Of a stretch of 64,000 nt of DNA, positions 35,722 to 46,700 are shown piece by piece. Each line of letters starts with the position of its first letter. The stretch's first letter is position 1. A program made the position numbers and the translations under genes. The notes beneath the pieces were generated by a model. That model had not been told where the DNA came from. It worked only from the letters and a program-made list of their open reading frames with translations, and did not search any database. This DNA comes from Streptomyces acidicola (GTDB lineage: Bacteria > Actinomycetota > Actinomycetes > Streptomycetales > Streptomycetaceae), in NCBI RefSeq assembly GCF_009377235.1, contig NZ_VMNX01000007.1, positions 1-64,000 of the forward strand. Direction: 5' to 3'.

Positions 35722-36786
35722 ATGACCGGGAAGGCGACCTTGGCGGACAACGCAGCTGACGGACCGGCGGACCACGAGAGCGGCCGAAGCGACTCGTCCA
35801 GGCCGGTGACCATCGCGTACATCGCCGAGTCGGCGGGGGTGTCGGTCCCGACCGTGTCCAAGGTGATCAACGGCAAGTCGGGGGTTTCCGCGGACACCCG
35901 CGCCAAAGTCGAGGAACTGGTCAACCGATACGGGTATCGCAAGCCCAGTGGTGCCAACCGGAGCAACGTCGTGGAACTGGTGTTCCGCGAGCTCAAGGAC
36001 ATGTGGGCGGTGGAGATCATCCGGGGTGTGGAGCGGGTGGCCCGCCGGCACCGCGTGGGCCTCATGGTGTCCGAGTTCGGCCTGCACGACGCCACTCCGA
36101 CCTGGGACGACACCGTCTCCCGGCGCCCCAACTGCGTTCTGTCCGTGGCCCAGCTCTCCGCGGTCGAGCGGGAGCAACTGAGGGCGAAGGGCATCCCGTT
36201 CGTCGTCTTCGACCCGACCACGGAGCTGCCGGACGACGTCCCGTTCGTGGGCGCCACGAACTGGTCCGGCGGCCGGGCCGCGACCCGCCACCTCACCGAG
36301 CTCGGGCACCGCCGCATCGCGATGATCAGCGGACCTCAGGACGTGCTGTGCTGCTGCGCCCGGCTGGACGGGTACCGCTCCGCGATGCGGGCCGCGGGCC
36401 TGCCGGTCGATCCCGAACTCGTCGTACACACGGAACTCACCCGCGAGGACGGCTGTGCGGCGGCGCGTTCCCTGCTCGCCCTGCCCGAGCGTCCGACAGC
36501 GATCTTCACCGCCAACGACCTGCAGGCGCTCGGCGTGTACCAGGCGGCACGCGAGGCCGGAATGCGCATCCCCGATGATCTCAGTGTCGTCGGTTTCGAC
36601 GACCTGCCGGTCGTGGCCTGGGTGGACCCGCCCCTGACCACCGTCCACCAGCCCTTGACCGAGATGGCCGTGGCGGCCACGGAGTTGGCGCTCACCCTCG
36701 GTCGGGGCGAGGCGGCGCCCCAGGTCGGCTTGGAGATCGCGACGACTCTGACAGTCCGGGCCAGCACGGCACCCCTCAAGGACTGA
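35722..36786 (+). CDS. LacI-family regulator of plant cell-wall hydrolases
   Basis: This 354-aa protein has a LacI helix-turn-helix (VTIAYIAESAGVSVPTVSKV, about 29-48) with a 28-residue leader, then NRYGYRKPSGANRS at the hinge, and the sugar-binding core with FVGATNWSGGRAATRHLTEL and LSVVGFDDLPVVAWVDPPLT. An unusual Cys run (DVLCCCARLDG) lies near the ligand cleft. It stands between the GH5 gene (divergent) and the GH43 gene (downstream, same strand). GAAA/TTTC palindromes occur at both and again before the GH62 cluster. The likely inducer is a xylo- or cello-oligosaccharide; this is inferred. ATG 35722 is chosen by domain placement. Confidence 0.87.
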   Translation: MTGKATLADNAADGPADHESGRSDSSRPVTIAYIAESAGVSVPTVSKVINGKSGVSADTRAKVEELVNRYGYRKPSGANRSNVVELVFRELKDMWAVEIIRGVERVARRHRVGLMVSEFGLHDATPTWDDTVSRRPNCVLSVAQLSAVEREQLRAKGIPFVVFDPTTELPDDVPFVGATNWSGGRAATRHLTELGHRRIAMISGPQDVLCCCARLDGYRSAMRAAGLPVDPELVVHTELTREDGCAAARSLLALPERPTAIFTANDLQALGVYQAAREAGMRIPDDLSVVGFDDLPVVAWVDPPLTTVHQPLTEMAVAATELALTLGRGEAAPQVGLEIATTLTVRASTAPLKD

Positions 36787-36873
36787 GATCGCAAGGCAGG
36801 TCTCCCTGTCTTACCGGCTACAGCCGGGGTGCGTCCGCGTCGGCCCGCGCCGGGAGGGGGACCTGTGCGGCCA

Positions 36874-36902
36874 TTGACCCCATGCCTGGCCATGGCTACT
36901 CT
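36874..36902 (+). promoter_or_regulatory. GH43 promoter
   Basis: TTGACC (36874-36879), 17-bp spacer, TACTCT (36897-36902). The palindrome at 36930-36944 lies about 20-35 bp after the expected start site, as in a roadblock or initiation-repression layout. Confidence 0.6.
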
Positions 36903-36929
36903 CCGCCAGAGAAACTATCTGACACATCG

Positions 36930-36944
36930 TTCGAAAGTTTCGAA
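36930..36944. promoter_or_regulatory. LacI-type operator before GH43
   Basis: TTCGAAAGTTTCGAA is a perfect 15-bp palindrome, centred on the G of CGAAAGTTTCG. It is the best copy of the CGAAA/TTTCG pattern in the window. Confidence 0.7.
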
Positions 36945-37037
36945 ATCCCTGTCAGGTCAGGTGCTTGCCCGATTGCTCGTGGCCCCTGGTCACAGTGCCC
37001 CAGCCCTGTGGTCGAACCAGTGAAAGGACTCGACAGA

Positions 37038-38549
37038 GTGCCGAGCACGTCCGAGACCGGCAACACCTTCAACAACCCCGTGATCCCCGGCTTCCACCCC
37101 GATCCGAGCATCTGCCGGGCAGGCGCGGACTACTACCTCGCGTGCTCCAGCTTCGAATACTTCCCCGGCGTGCCCGTCTTCCACAGCCGGGACCTGGTGC
37201 ACTGGACCCAGATCGGCAACGCGCTGGACCGGCCGGGCCAACTGCGCCTGCCGCCCGGCACGCCCTCCTCGGGAGGGATTTACGCACCGACACTGCGCCA
37301 CCACGACGGACGGTTCTGGCTGATCGTCACCAACGTGAGCGGCGACGGCAATCTGCTGCTCACGGCCACCGACCCGGCCGGCCCCTGGTCCGACCCGGTC
37401 CGGCTGCCCGGCGTTCACGGCATCGACCCGGATCTCGCCTGGGACGACGACGGCAACTGCTGGTGTACCTACGCCGGAGTCGGACAGGTCCGCATCGACC
37501 CCCACACCGGGGAGACACTCGGTCCGCCACGCCGGCTCTGGTCGGGTGCCCCCGGCGCGAAGGCCCCCGAAGCACCGCATCTGCATCAGATCGGCGACTA
37601 CTGGTATCTGCTCATCGCCGAGGGCGGCACGGAGCGGGGTCACGCCGTCTCGATCGCCCGCGGCCGCACACCCACCGGCCCCTTCGAGCCGTGCCCGGCC
37701 AATCCGATCCTGACCCACCGTGGCACCGACCACCCCATCCAGAACACCGGCCACGCCGACCTGGTCCAGGCACCCGACGGTTCATGGTGGATGGTGCTGC
37801 TCGGCGTACGGCCGCGGGGCGGCACTCCTGGCTGGCACGTACTCGGCCGGGAGACGTTCCTGGTGCCGGTCGACTGGGTCGACGGCTGGCCGGTCGTCGG
37901 CGCGCTGTCCCCCGTCATGCCCGCTCCCCCTTGGCCGTTGCAGCGCCCCGCAATGACGCCGGGCCGGGACGACTTCGACCAGAGCGAGCTGGCCCCGTAC
38001 TGGATCTCGCCGCGTCACCGCTCCGCGCAGGACTGCACCACGAAGGAACAGCCCGGCCGGCTGACCCTGCGCGCCCGCGGTGGATCGCTCGACGAGACCG
38101 ACGTGACGTTCGTCGGCCGACGGCAGCAACATCTGTCCTGCCGGGTACGAGCCCTGGTCGACACGGTGGAAGGACAGGGCGGCCTCGCCGTCCGCCTGGA
38201 CGAGCAGCACCACTACGACATCGAGGCCTCGTCCGCGGAAGTACGGGTCCACGCCCGTGTCGGCGCCTTGAACGCGGTCGAGGCGTCCCGGCCCGCAGCC
38301 TCCGGGCCCGTGATCCTCCGTATCGACGTGACCGCCGTACACACGGTGAAGGACGCACGCACCGGCCCCGACACCATCGCGATCGGCGTCGAGGAACCGG
38401 ACGGCACATTCGTCGAGCTCACGTCGCTGGACGGTCGGTACCTGTCGACGGAGGTCGCCGGTGGGTTCACGGGCCGGGTCATCGGCATGTTCGCCTCGGC
38501 CGGGTCCGTTCACTTCGACTGGTTCGACTACGAGCCGCTCGACGACTGA
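37038..38549 (+). CDS. Glycoside hydrolase family 43 (beta-xylosidase/arabinofuranosidase)
   Basis: This 503-aa protein has a five-bladed propeller (about 10-310) with the catalytic base in NPVIPGFHPDPSICR (Asp22), the pKa-tuning Asp in VHGIDPDLAWD and the acid Glu in GAKAPEAPHLHQ. A C-terminal beta-sandwich (about 330-500) is of the type seen in GH43 subfamilies 11 and 12, which are mostly xylosidases acting on xylo-oligosaccharides. No signal peptide is seen, so it is probably cytosolic. GTG 37038 is preferred because AAAGGA lies 9 bp before it; an earlier GTG at 37020 is possible. The gene follows the LacI gene with its own repressible promoter. Confidence 0.88.
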   Translation: MPSTSETGNTFNNPVIPGFHPDPSICRAGADYYLACSSFEYFPGVPVFHSRDLVHWTQIGNALDRPGQLRLPPGTPSSGGIYAPTLRHHDGRFWLIVTNVSGDGNLLLTATDPAGPWSDPVRLPGVHGIDPDLAWDDDGNCWCTYAGVGQVRIDPHTGETLGPPRRLWSGAPGAKAPEAPHLHQIGDYWYLLIAEGGTERGHAVSIARGRTPTGPFEPCPANPILTHRGTDHPIQNTGHADLVQAPDGSWWMVLLGVRPRGGTPGWHVLGRETFLVPVDWVDGWPVVGALSPVMPAPPWPLQRPAMTPGRDDFDQSELAPYWISPRHRSAQDCTTKEQPGRLTLRARGGSLDETDVTFVGRRQQHLSCRVRALVDTVEGQGGLAVRLDEQHHYDIEASSAEVRVHARVGALNAVEASRPAASGPVILRIDVTAVHTVKDARTGPDTIAIGVEEPDGTFVELTSLDGRYLSTEVAGGFTGRVIGMFASAGSVHFDWFDYEPLDD

Positions 38550-38582
38550 GCCGGCGGAGACGTACACGGCCGCGGCCGCTCG

Positions 38583-39113
38583 TCAGGGCACCGCCGTGCC
38601 GCGGTGGCCACGCAGAGGCGAGAGGCCGGGCAGCACCGTGGGCGGGGCCTGCGGCCGTGTGTCGGCGGGTTCTTTCTGCGCCGGACGACCGGCGAGGGCC
38701 GCGACGATGTCGGCTGCGGTCAGCACCCCCGCGAGACGCCCGTCCTCCTCCAGCACCGGGAGGGCGTCGGCCTCGGTGTAGCTCATGATGTCGGCCGCGT
38801 GGCGTACGGTCTGCTCCACGTGGACGTGCGCCGGTCTGTGGCCGGGCAGGAGTTGGTCCACGCGCAGCCCGGACAGCGAAGCGGCCGGTGTCGCGCAGGC
38901 GACCGCCACCTCGGCCCGGTCCAGCAGGCCTGCACAGCGGCCGTCCGGACGCACGACCGGGAGGTGACGGGAGCCGGAACGCTCCAGCAGTTCCCAGGCC
39001 ACGAGCACGGTTTCGTCGACTGCGATCGTGACCACAGCGGTGTGCATCACGACGGCGACCGTCCGCGCCAGAACCTCCCGCTCGTCGGGAACCGTCCCTG
39101 GCTGCTGTTCCAT
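38583..39113 (-). CDS. Tandem CBS-domain protein
   Basis: This 176-aa soluble protein is two CBS motifs forming one Bateman module: VVTIAVDETVLVAWELLERS with HLPVVRPDGRCAGLLDRAE, and HVHVEQTVRHAADIMSYTEA with ALPVLEEDGRLAGVLTAADI. CBS pairs bind adenosine nucleotides and regulate a partner. It lies 43 bp downstream of the FtsH gene on the same strand and may be co-expressed with it. The partner is unknown. ATG 39113 (MEQQPGTVPDE) is chosen for its better-spaced ribosome site. It converges on GH43 with only 33 bp between stops. Confidence 0.87.
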   Translation of the reverse strand: MEQQPGTVPDEREVLARTVAVVMHTAVVTIAVDETVLVAWELLERSGSRHLPVVRPDGRCAGLLDRAEVAVACATPAASLSGLRVDQLLPGHRPAHVHVEQTVRHAADIMSYTEADALPVLEEDGRLAGVLTAADIVAALAGRPAQKEPADTRPQAPPTVLPGLSPLRGHRGTAVP

Positions 39114-39156
39114 GGTCGTCTCCAGCCTCACTCCTGTTCGCGGGCGTCACCGCGCG

Positions 39157-41133
<1,977 letters not shown>

Positions 41134-41442
41134 GGACGGCTCCCTCTGCGGAAGGACGGACCTCGGGCGAGGCCGTTCCCGGAATGCGAAGGGACGCGGA
41201 TCGCGGGTGGGTCCTGCTTCAGGGATCAACGCCCCCTCCACCACTGTCCATTTTTACTTGTTTGACATGAAACGATCCACCTTTCGGGAGCCCCGGTCGG
41301 GAGGCCCGCAAGGGCCGGAGGCCGATCCGCGCGGCAGGCTCTTCGCACGGCGCGGATTGCGGCGTTGGATTACGATTTGTCTAGCACTGACTTCTGATAC
41401 ATCTGATGAAGGAGTGCCCTACGGTGAGGTAGGTGTCTGACG
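41134..41442. other. 309-bp divergent gap between ftsH and the alpha/beta hydrolase gene
   Basis: It contains two A+T-richer patches: around 41250-41275 (CATTTTTACTTGTTTGACATG), likely the ftsH promoter zone, and 41370-41405 (TTGTCTAGCACTGACTTCTG, then ATACATC), likely the hydrolase promoter zone. GAAGGAG and GAGGTAGG lie before the hydrolase start. I see no heat-shock HAIR or CIRCE element. Confidence 0.4.
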
Positions 41443-42441
41443 ATGGCCCTGATCTCTTCGTTCATCGCCGCCGTAGACCGTCCGGGCCGCTCCGTGCGGG
41501 CGGCGGCGGGTTATCTCCACGACTTGCTCACCGCGACGCAGCCGGGGCCCGAGAGCGGGTGTCCGCACGACAACGGAGAGGTTGCCGCCCCCCGGAGGGC
41601 GGCCTCGTTCGTGAAGGGATCCGCTCCGGGTCTGGGGGCGGTGACCGTGGCGTACGAGCAGCAGGGCACCGGGGAGCCGCTGGTCCTCCTGCACGGTGTC
41701 GGGCATCATCGGCAGGCCTGGGACGAGATCGTGCCGCTGCTCGCCGGGCAGCGGGAGACGATCGCCATGGACCTGCCCGGGTTCGGAGAGTCCCCCGACC
41801 TGGGTCCGACCGTGCCGCGCGATCTGCCGACGGCTGTGCTCTGGCTGGGTGCCGTGTTCGCCGAGCTGGGCGTGGAGCGGCCGCATGTGGTCGGGCATTC
41901 GCTGGGCGGACTGATCGCGCTGAACCTGGGCCAGGCCGGTCTCGCGCGCAGCGTGACGGCCGTGGCACCGGCGGGGTTCTGGACCGATGCCGAGCGACGG
42001 CACACCTACAGCATGCTGGCAGCGGCGCGACAGAGCGTGCGGCTGCTGCCGGACACGGCCATGGTCCGCCTGGCGCACACGGCGGCTGCCCGGGCCGCGC
42101 TGGCCGGCACCCTCTACGGCCGGCCGGACAGGTGCCCGCCCGAGACGCTGATCTCCGATCTGCGGGCGCTGCGGGACGCCACCGCCTTCAACGCGACCTT
42201 GCGGGCCGGGCGGGCACCGGGCCTGTTCACCGGAGACATCCCCGGCGTGCCGGTCACCATCGTCTGGGGCACCCGTGACCGCATCCTGCCGCCCCGGCAG
42301 GCCGCTCGCGTCCAGGCCATGATCCCCCGGGCCCGGCTCGTAGAACTGCCCGACTGCGGTCACATTCCGATGAACGACGCGCCCGACCTCGTCGCCCACA
42401 TCATCCTTGAGGCAACCGCGTCGGCCCCTGTGGAGCAGTAG
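41443..42441 (+). CDS. Alpha/beta hydrolase
   Basis: This 332-aa protein has a classical hydrolase fold: oxyanion loop LVLLHGVGHH, nucleophile Ser153 in GHSLGG, acid Asp279 in VWGTRDRILPP and His307 in LPDCGHIP. The Trp/Phe-rich lid (FWTDAERRHTYSM) recalls C-C bond hydrolases and haloperoxidase-like members, but the substrate is unknown. An extra N-terminal segment of about 60 residues precedes the core; a downstream GTG at 41611 would remove it. ATG 41443 is kept because of GAGGTAGG upstream. A membrane protein gene follows after 239 bp. Confidence 0.83.
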   Translation: MALISSFIAAVDRPGRSVRAAAGYLHDLLTATQPGPESGCPHDNGEVAAPRRAASFVKGSAPGLGAVTVAYEQQGTGEPLVLLHGVGHHRQAWDEIVPLLAGQRETIAMDLPGFGESPDLGPTVPRDLPTAVLWLGAVFAELGVERPHVVGHSLGGLIALNLGQAGLARSVTAVAPAGFWTDAERRHTYSMLAAARQSVRLLPDTAMVRLAHTAAARAALAGTLYGRPDRCPPETLISDLRALRDATAFNATLRAGRAPGLFTGDIPGVPVTIVWGTRDRILPPRQAARVQAMIPRARLVELPDCGHIPMNDAPDLVAHIILEATASAPVEQ

Positions 42442-42680
42442 GCGGCCTCGTGTGAGAACGCCGCGGTTTCCACGCTCCGTCGCGCAGTTCGCATGACGCT
42501 CCCCTCCGGGGGTACCCGCGCCGAGCGGGCCGGGCGACGCCCACCCGCCACCGAGGACACCGGGCCCTCAACAGGGCCGGTCCTCCGGGCGAACGTGGTC
42601 CGGGGCCGGCAGGTGTGTCCCGTGGATCAGTTGCCGTCACCGGACTCCCGCACCGCGCGGATTCTCGAAGGTGACGAGCC

Positions 42681-43754
42681 ATGCCACAGCCGGGGGCCGA
42701 GTCCGAGAACCCCAGGGTGGCGCACGGCCCCTTCGCGCGGCTGCCGGGCTGGGTGTGGTGGCTGGGTGCCGTGCTCGTCGTGGTGGCCGCGGTTGTGGTG
42801 GCGATCTCCCGGCGGCGCGAGCTGGTGGAGGCGTACCACCTGATCACCCGGGTGCGCCTGCCCGGCCTGGCGGTCGCCGTGGTGTTCGAGGCGATGTCCA
42901 TCATGTGCTTCGCGGCCGTGTCGCGCTGGCTGCTGCGGGCCGGTGGTGTGCGGTGGAGCATGTTCCGGATGACGGCCTTCGCCATGGCCGCCAACGCCAT
43001 GGCCGGTGCGCTGCCGGGCGGGGCGGTCTTTTCCGCCGCCTGGGTGTACCGGCAGCTGTCACGCAGGGACGTGGGGCATGTGCTCGCGGCGGCGGTGCTG
43101 GTGATCGCCGGTGCGTTGTCGACGCTCAGTCTGGTCGTCCTCCTCCTGGTCGGCGCGCTCGCGACCGGCCCGAGCGGCCTCGGCTCCTTCGTTCGCCCAG
43201 TGATAGGCGTGCTGGTGTTCGCCCTCGCGCTCGGTCTGGTGGCCCTTGGTCTGTCCCGCTTCGCGAGCTTCCGCCGTGTGCTGCGGCGCTTCTGGGGGCA
43301 CATCGGTGAGCGTTCCAGGCGAGTCCGGCAGGCAGAGGTGGCCCTGGTCAACCTGGCCGACCAGGCCCGCAGCGTGCAGCCCGGGTTCCTGCCGTGGCTG
43401 CGGCCGTTCACGTTCGCCCTGCTCAACTGGATCTTTGATGCCGCATGTCTGGCGGGCGGGATGTGGGCGCTCGGCATCGGTGTGCCGTGGCACGGACTGC
43501 TGCTCGCCTACGGGCTCACCCAGATCGCGGGCTCTCTGCGTCTGACCCCCGGCGGCCTGGGCATCGTCGAGGCGAGCCTGTCCGCGCTGCTCGTCGCCTA
43601 CGGTCTGCACCCCGGGCAGGCGATCGCCGCCACGTTCCTCTACCGGATCATCAGCTACTGGGCGTTGCAGCCGATCGGCTGGGCGTGCTGGGTCGCCGTG
43701 ACCCTCAGCCCCGCCCCGTCCTCTCGAAGCCGCAAGGCGGAGGGCGGGCGGTGA
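42681..43754 (+). CDS. YbhN/lysylphosphatidylglycerol-synthase-type integral membrane protein
   Basis: This 357-aa protein has about eight hydrophobic helices and the family pattern: LPGLAVAVVFEAMSIMCFAA, FAMAANAMAGALPGGAVFSA (the NxxPGG-like core), and near the end LTPGGLGIVEASLSALLVAY. This UPF0104/flippase-like fold is the membrane half of MprF and occurs alone in proteins thought to move lipids. The acceptor lipid is unknown. It is on the same strand as the hydrolase but spaced by 239 bp and is convergent with the giant ATPase gene. The start is ATG 42681 (MPQPGAESE). Confidence 0.85.
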   Translation: MPQPGAESENPRVAHGPFARLPGWVWWLGAVLVVVAAVVVAISRRRELVEAYHLITRVRLPGLAVAVVFEAMSIMCFAAVSRWLLRAGGVRWSMFRMTAFAMAANAMAGALPGGAVFSAAWVYRQLSRRDVGHVLAAAVLVIAGALSTLSLVVLLLVGALATGPSGLGSFVRPVIGVLVFALALGLVALGLSRFASFRRVLRRFWGHIGERSRRVRQAEVALVNLADQARSVQPGFLPWLRPFTFALLNWIFDAACLAGGMWALGIGVPWHGLLLAYGLTQIAGSLRLTPGGLGIVEASLSALLVAYGLHPGQAIAATFLYRIISYWALQPIGWACWVAVTLSPAPSSRSRKAEGGR

Positions 43755-43796
43755 TCCCTCGGACCGGCCCGACGCCGGCGCGACGGGTACCCCGGC

Positions 43797-46700
43797 TCAC
43801 CCTTCCCCTGGTCCTGGCGCTGGACGAGCTGCGTGCCGGGCGGTCGGATGCGCGACGGGGCGCCCCGCGTCGGCGGCGCGGTTGATCGCGGTCTCGACGG
43901 CCGCGAGCCGGTCGGCGAGCAGTCCGAGTGTGGCGACCGCGCGGGCGAGCGCAGCGAGATGGGGGTCCCCCTGGCCGAAGGCTGGGGGATGGTCGGCCTC
44001 CGGTCCGCCGAGGGTGTGGGTGCGGACGTACGCCGCTTTCAGCTCGCCCCAGCGCTGGGCCTGTTCGGTGGTGAGCGTGCCGCGGAGTTCGGCCAGTTTC
44101 AGCAGGTTGGCCTCGGCGCCGGTGGTGAGGGTCTGGGCCTCGGCCCTGTAGTGGTCGTCGATCAGCGCGGCCAGTTCGGCGTCGTTCATGACCGGCTGGA
44201 CGCGCTGGGCGATCTTGTTCATGGTGCGGTAGGACCCCTGCAGCCGAAAGGCCGGTTCCGTGCGGGTGGCGTCGGTCTGGGCGGCCGAGGCGATGTACGC
44301 GGCGTTCACGGCCAGGACCGTCTCGCGGGCGGTCCGCACATGGCGCAGGACGGCCAGGATCGCCTCCAGCTCGGCGGGCGCGTACGGGTGGGTCAGCCGG
44401 TCCGCGTGAGCCGTGGAGTCGCCCTCGGCCAGGCGGACCAGGAGGTCGAGGTCGGTGCGGTCCCGGCCGGCGAGCGGCGCGAGGACCGGGTTCGCGGTGA
44501 GCGCGTTCTCGATGAAGCTGACAGCGAAGGCGTCCTCCTTGCCGGTCAGGACGTCGCCGAGGTTCCATACGTCGGCGCGGTTGGCGAGCATGTCGGGGAC
44601 GCTGAAGCGGCTGCCGGACTCGGTGTAGGGGTTGCCGGCCATGCAGACGGCGAAGCGCTTGCCGCGCAGGTCGTAGGTGCGGGGCCCGCCGTCCCGCACG
44701 CCCTCGATACGGCGCGTGGCGTCGCACAGCGGGATGAACCTCTGCAGCAGCTCGGGCGAGGTGTGCTGGATGTCGTCGAGGTAGAGCAGGGTGTTGTTGC
44801 CCGCCTCCAGCGCGAAGTTGATCTTCTCGACCTCCTGGCGGGCCGTGGCGTTCGGTGCCTCGGCCGGATCGAGCGAGGTGACGGCGTGCCCGAGCGCGGG
44901 GCCGTTGACTTTCACCAGCATGAGACCGAGACGGTCGGCCACGTACTCCATGAGCGTCGTCTTGCCGTAGCCCGGCGGGGAGATGAGCAGAAGCAGGCCT
45001 CCCGTGTCGGTACGCCGGGTCTCGCCGGTGGTGCCGAGCTGCTTGGCGAGACCGTCGCCGACCAGGGGGAGGTAGACCTCGTCGATCAGTGTGCCGCGGA
45101 CGAACGCGGACATCACCCGCGGCCGGTGCTCGTCCAGGCGGATACGTGATCGCTCGGCGGCCACCAGTGCCGTGCGGCGACGCTGGTAGGCGCGGTGCGC
45201 GGGGACCTGGTGGGTGCGGAACGCCCGGGTGCGGGCGAGGAGTTCGTCGACCCGGACCGTGAGCGCACGGCCGCTGATGCGGGGGTGGGTGCCGAGCAGT
45301 CCCTCGACGGTCTTCGCGAGCGGCGCGTCGGACTCGTAGCGGAGCAGGCCGGGGCAGAGCTCGGCGGCCACTGCTTCGGCCAGGTCGCCGGGGGCCGGGT
45401 CGGTGCCGGTGGCAGCGGTGTACGACGACAGCCACGCCTCGACCAGCTGCTTGCGGGCGGTGAGGTCGCCGACCGCGGCGAGGTCGTCGTCGTACGCCGA
45501 CGTGCCCACCGTGCGGCGGAACTTGTCGAGCAGTGTGCGGGCGCCGGCGCTGAGGACGAAGCCGTCGGGGCCGGCCGTCAGCTCCTCGAACAGGTACGCG
45601 GCCGCGGCGGCCCTGACCGGTCCGCCGATCGCCTCCGCCAGTTCCTCCCGCAGCTCGGCGATCGCGGGCGGCGGCCCGAAGGTGTCCCGGGCCCGGGCGA
45701 GTGACACCGAGCGCCGTGTCCAGTTCGCGCGTGCCTCGGGTGTCGTGCCGTGCGCCCAGAACAGCTGGGCGGCGGCGCGGGCGGCGGGTTCGTGCCGCAG
45801 CAGGCCGGCGTCTTCGTGCAGGTGCAGGAGTGCGGTGAGGATCAGCACCGTGTCGTGGTCGTGGATTCCGCGCTCGTAGCCCTCGTCGTAGGCCTCGTCC
45901 GCCGCCTGCCGGACCAGGGCGGGCAGGTCGGCCTCCGCCAGCGCCTGCGGACCGTGCTCGTCCAGGAGTCGGGCGGCGAGGTGCTCGGCGCGGTAGACCT
46001 CGGGCGACTCCGACGGCAGCGGACGGTCCCAGTACGGACGGGTGGCGGCGAAGTCGGGGTCCGTGACGGGGGCGCGGTAGTCCGTGCCGGTCAGGGCGAA
46101 GGCCACGCCGTCGCCGTGCGGAACCAGGGCGAGGTCGAGGGGCTGGGTGTTGACGGCGAAGCGGTGGGGGCCCAGACGCAGGGTGCGGCCGTCGTCGGCG
46201 TACAGGTCGGAGCGGTCGCGCAGGGCGCGCAGGGCCTCCTGGCGGGCCGCCTTGAGTCGGCCGTCGAGTTCCTCCGCTCTTACCTGGTCGCCGAGTTCGC
46301 GCAGTTCGCCGGCGATACGGCGGACCTTGGCGGGCATCGGGTCGGAGGTGAAGTACGTGGCGACGGCGTCCGCGTCGGTGAGGGCGACGGCGCGGCGGGT
46401 GACCGTGCGCAGGACCCTGGTCGCCGAGTCGGCGAGGCGTTCGGCACGGCGGGAGCGGGCGTCGGCGAGGGTCTGCCTGCGGGCGGAGAACGCTTCGTGG
46501 ACCTCGTCGCGCTTGTCCGCCAGCTCGCCGAGAAAGTCGTCGGACTCGGCGAAGCGGGACTCCAGGTTCTCCACCTGCACGAGCATCCGGGTGAGGTGTT
46601 CGTCGCACGCCTCGGGGCTGTCGGAGGCCGCGAGCGCGCCGACGACCGCCTGGCCGAGCAGCGCGAACTCGGCGGCGAACACGGCGTGTCCCTCCCGGTC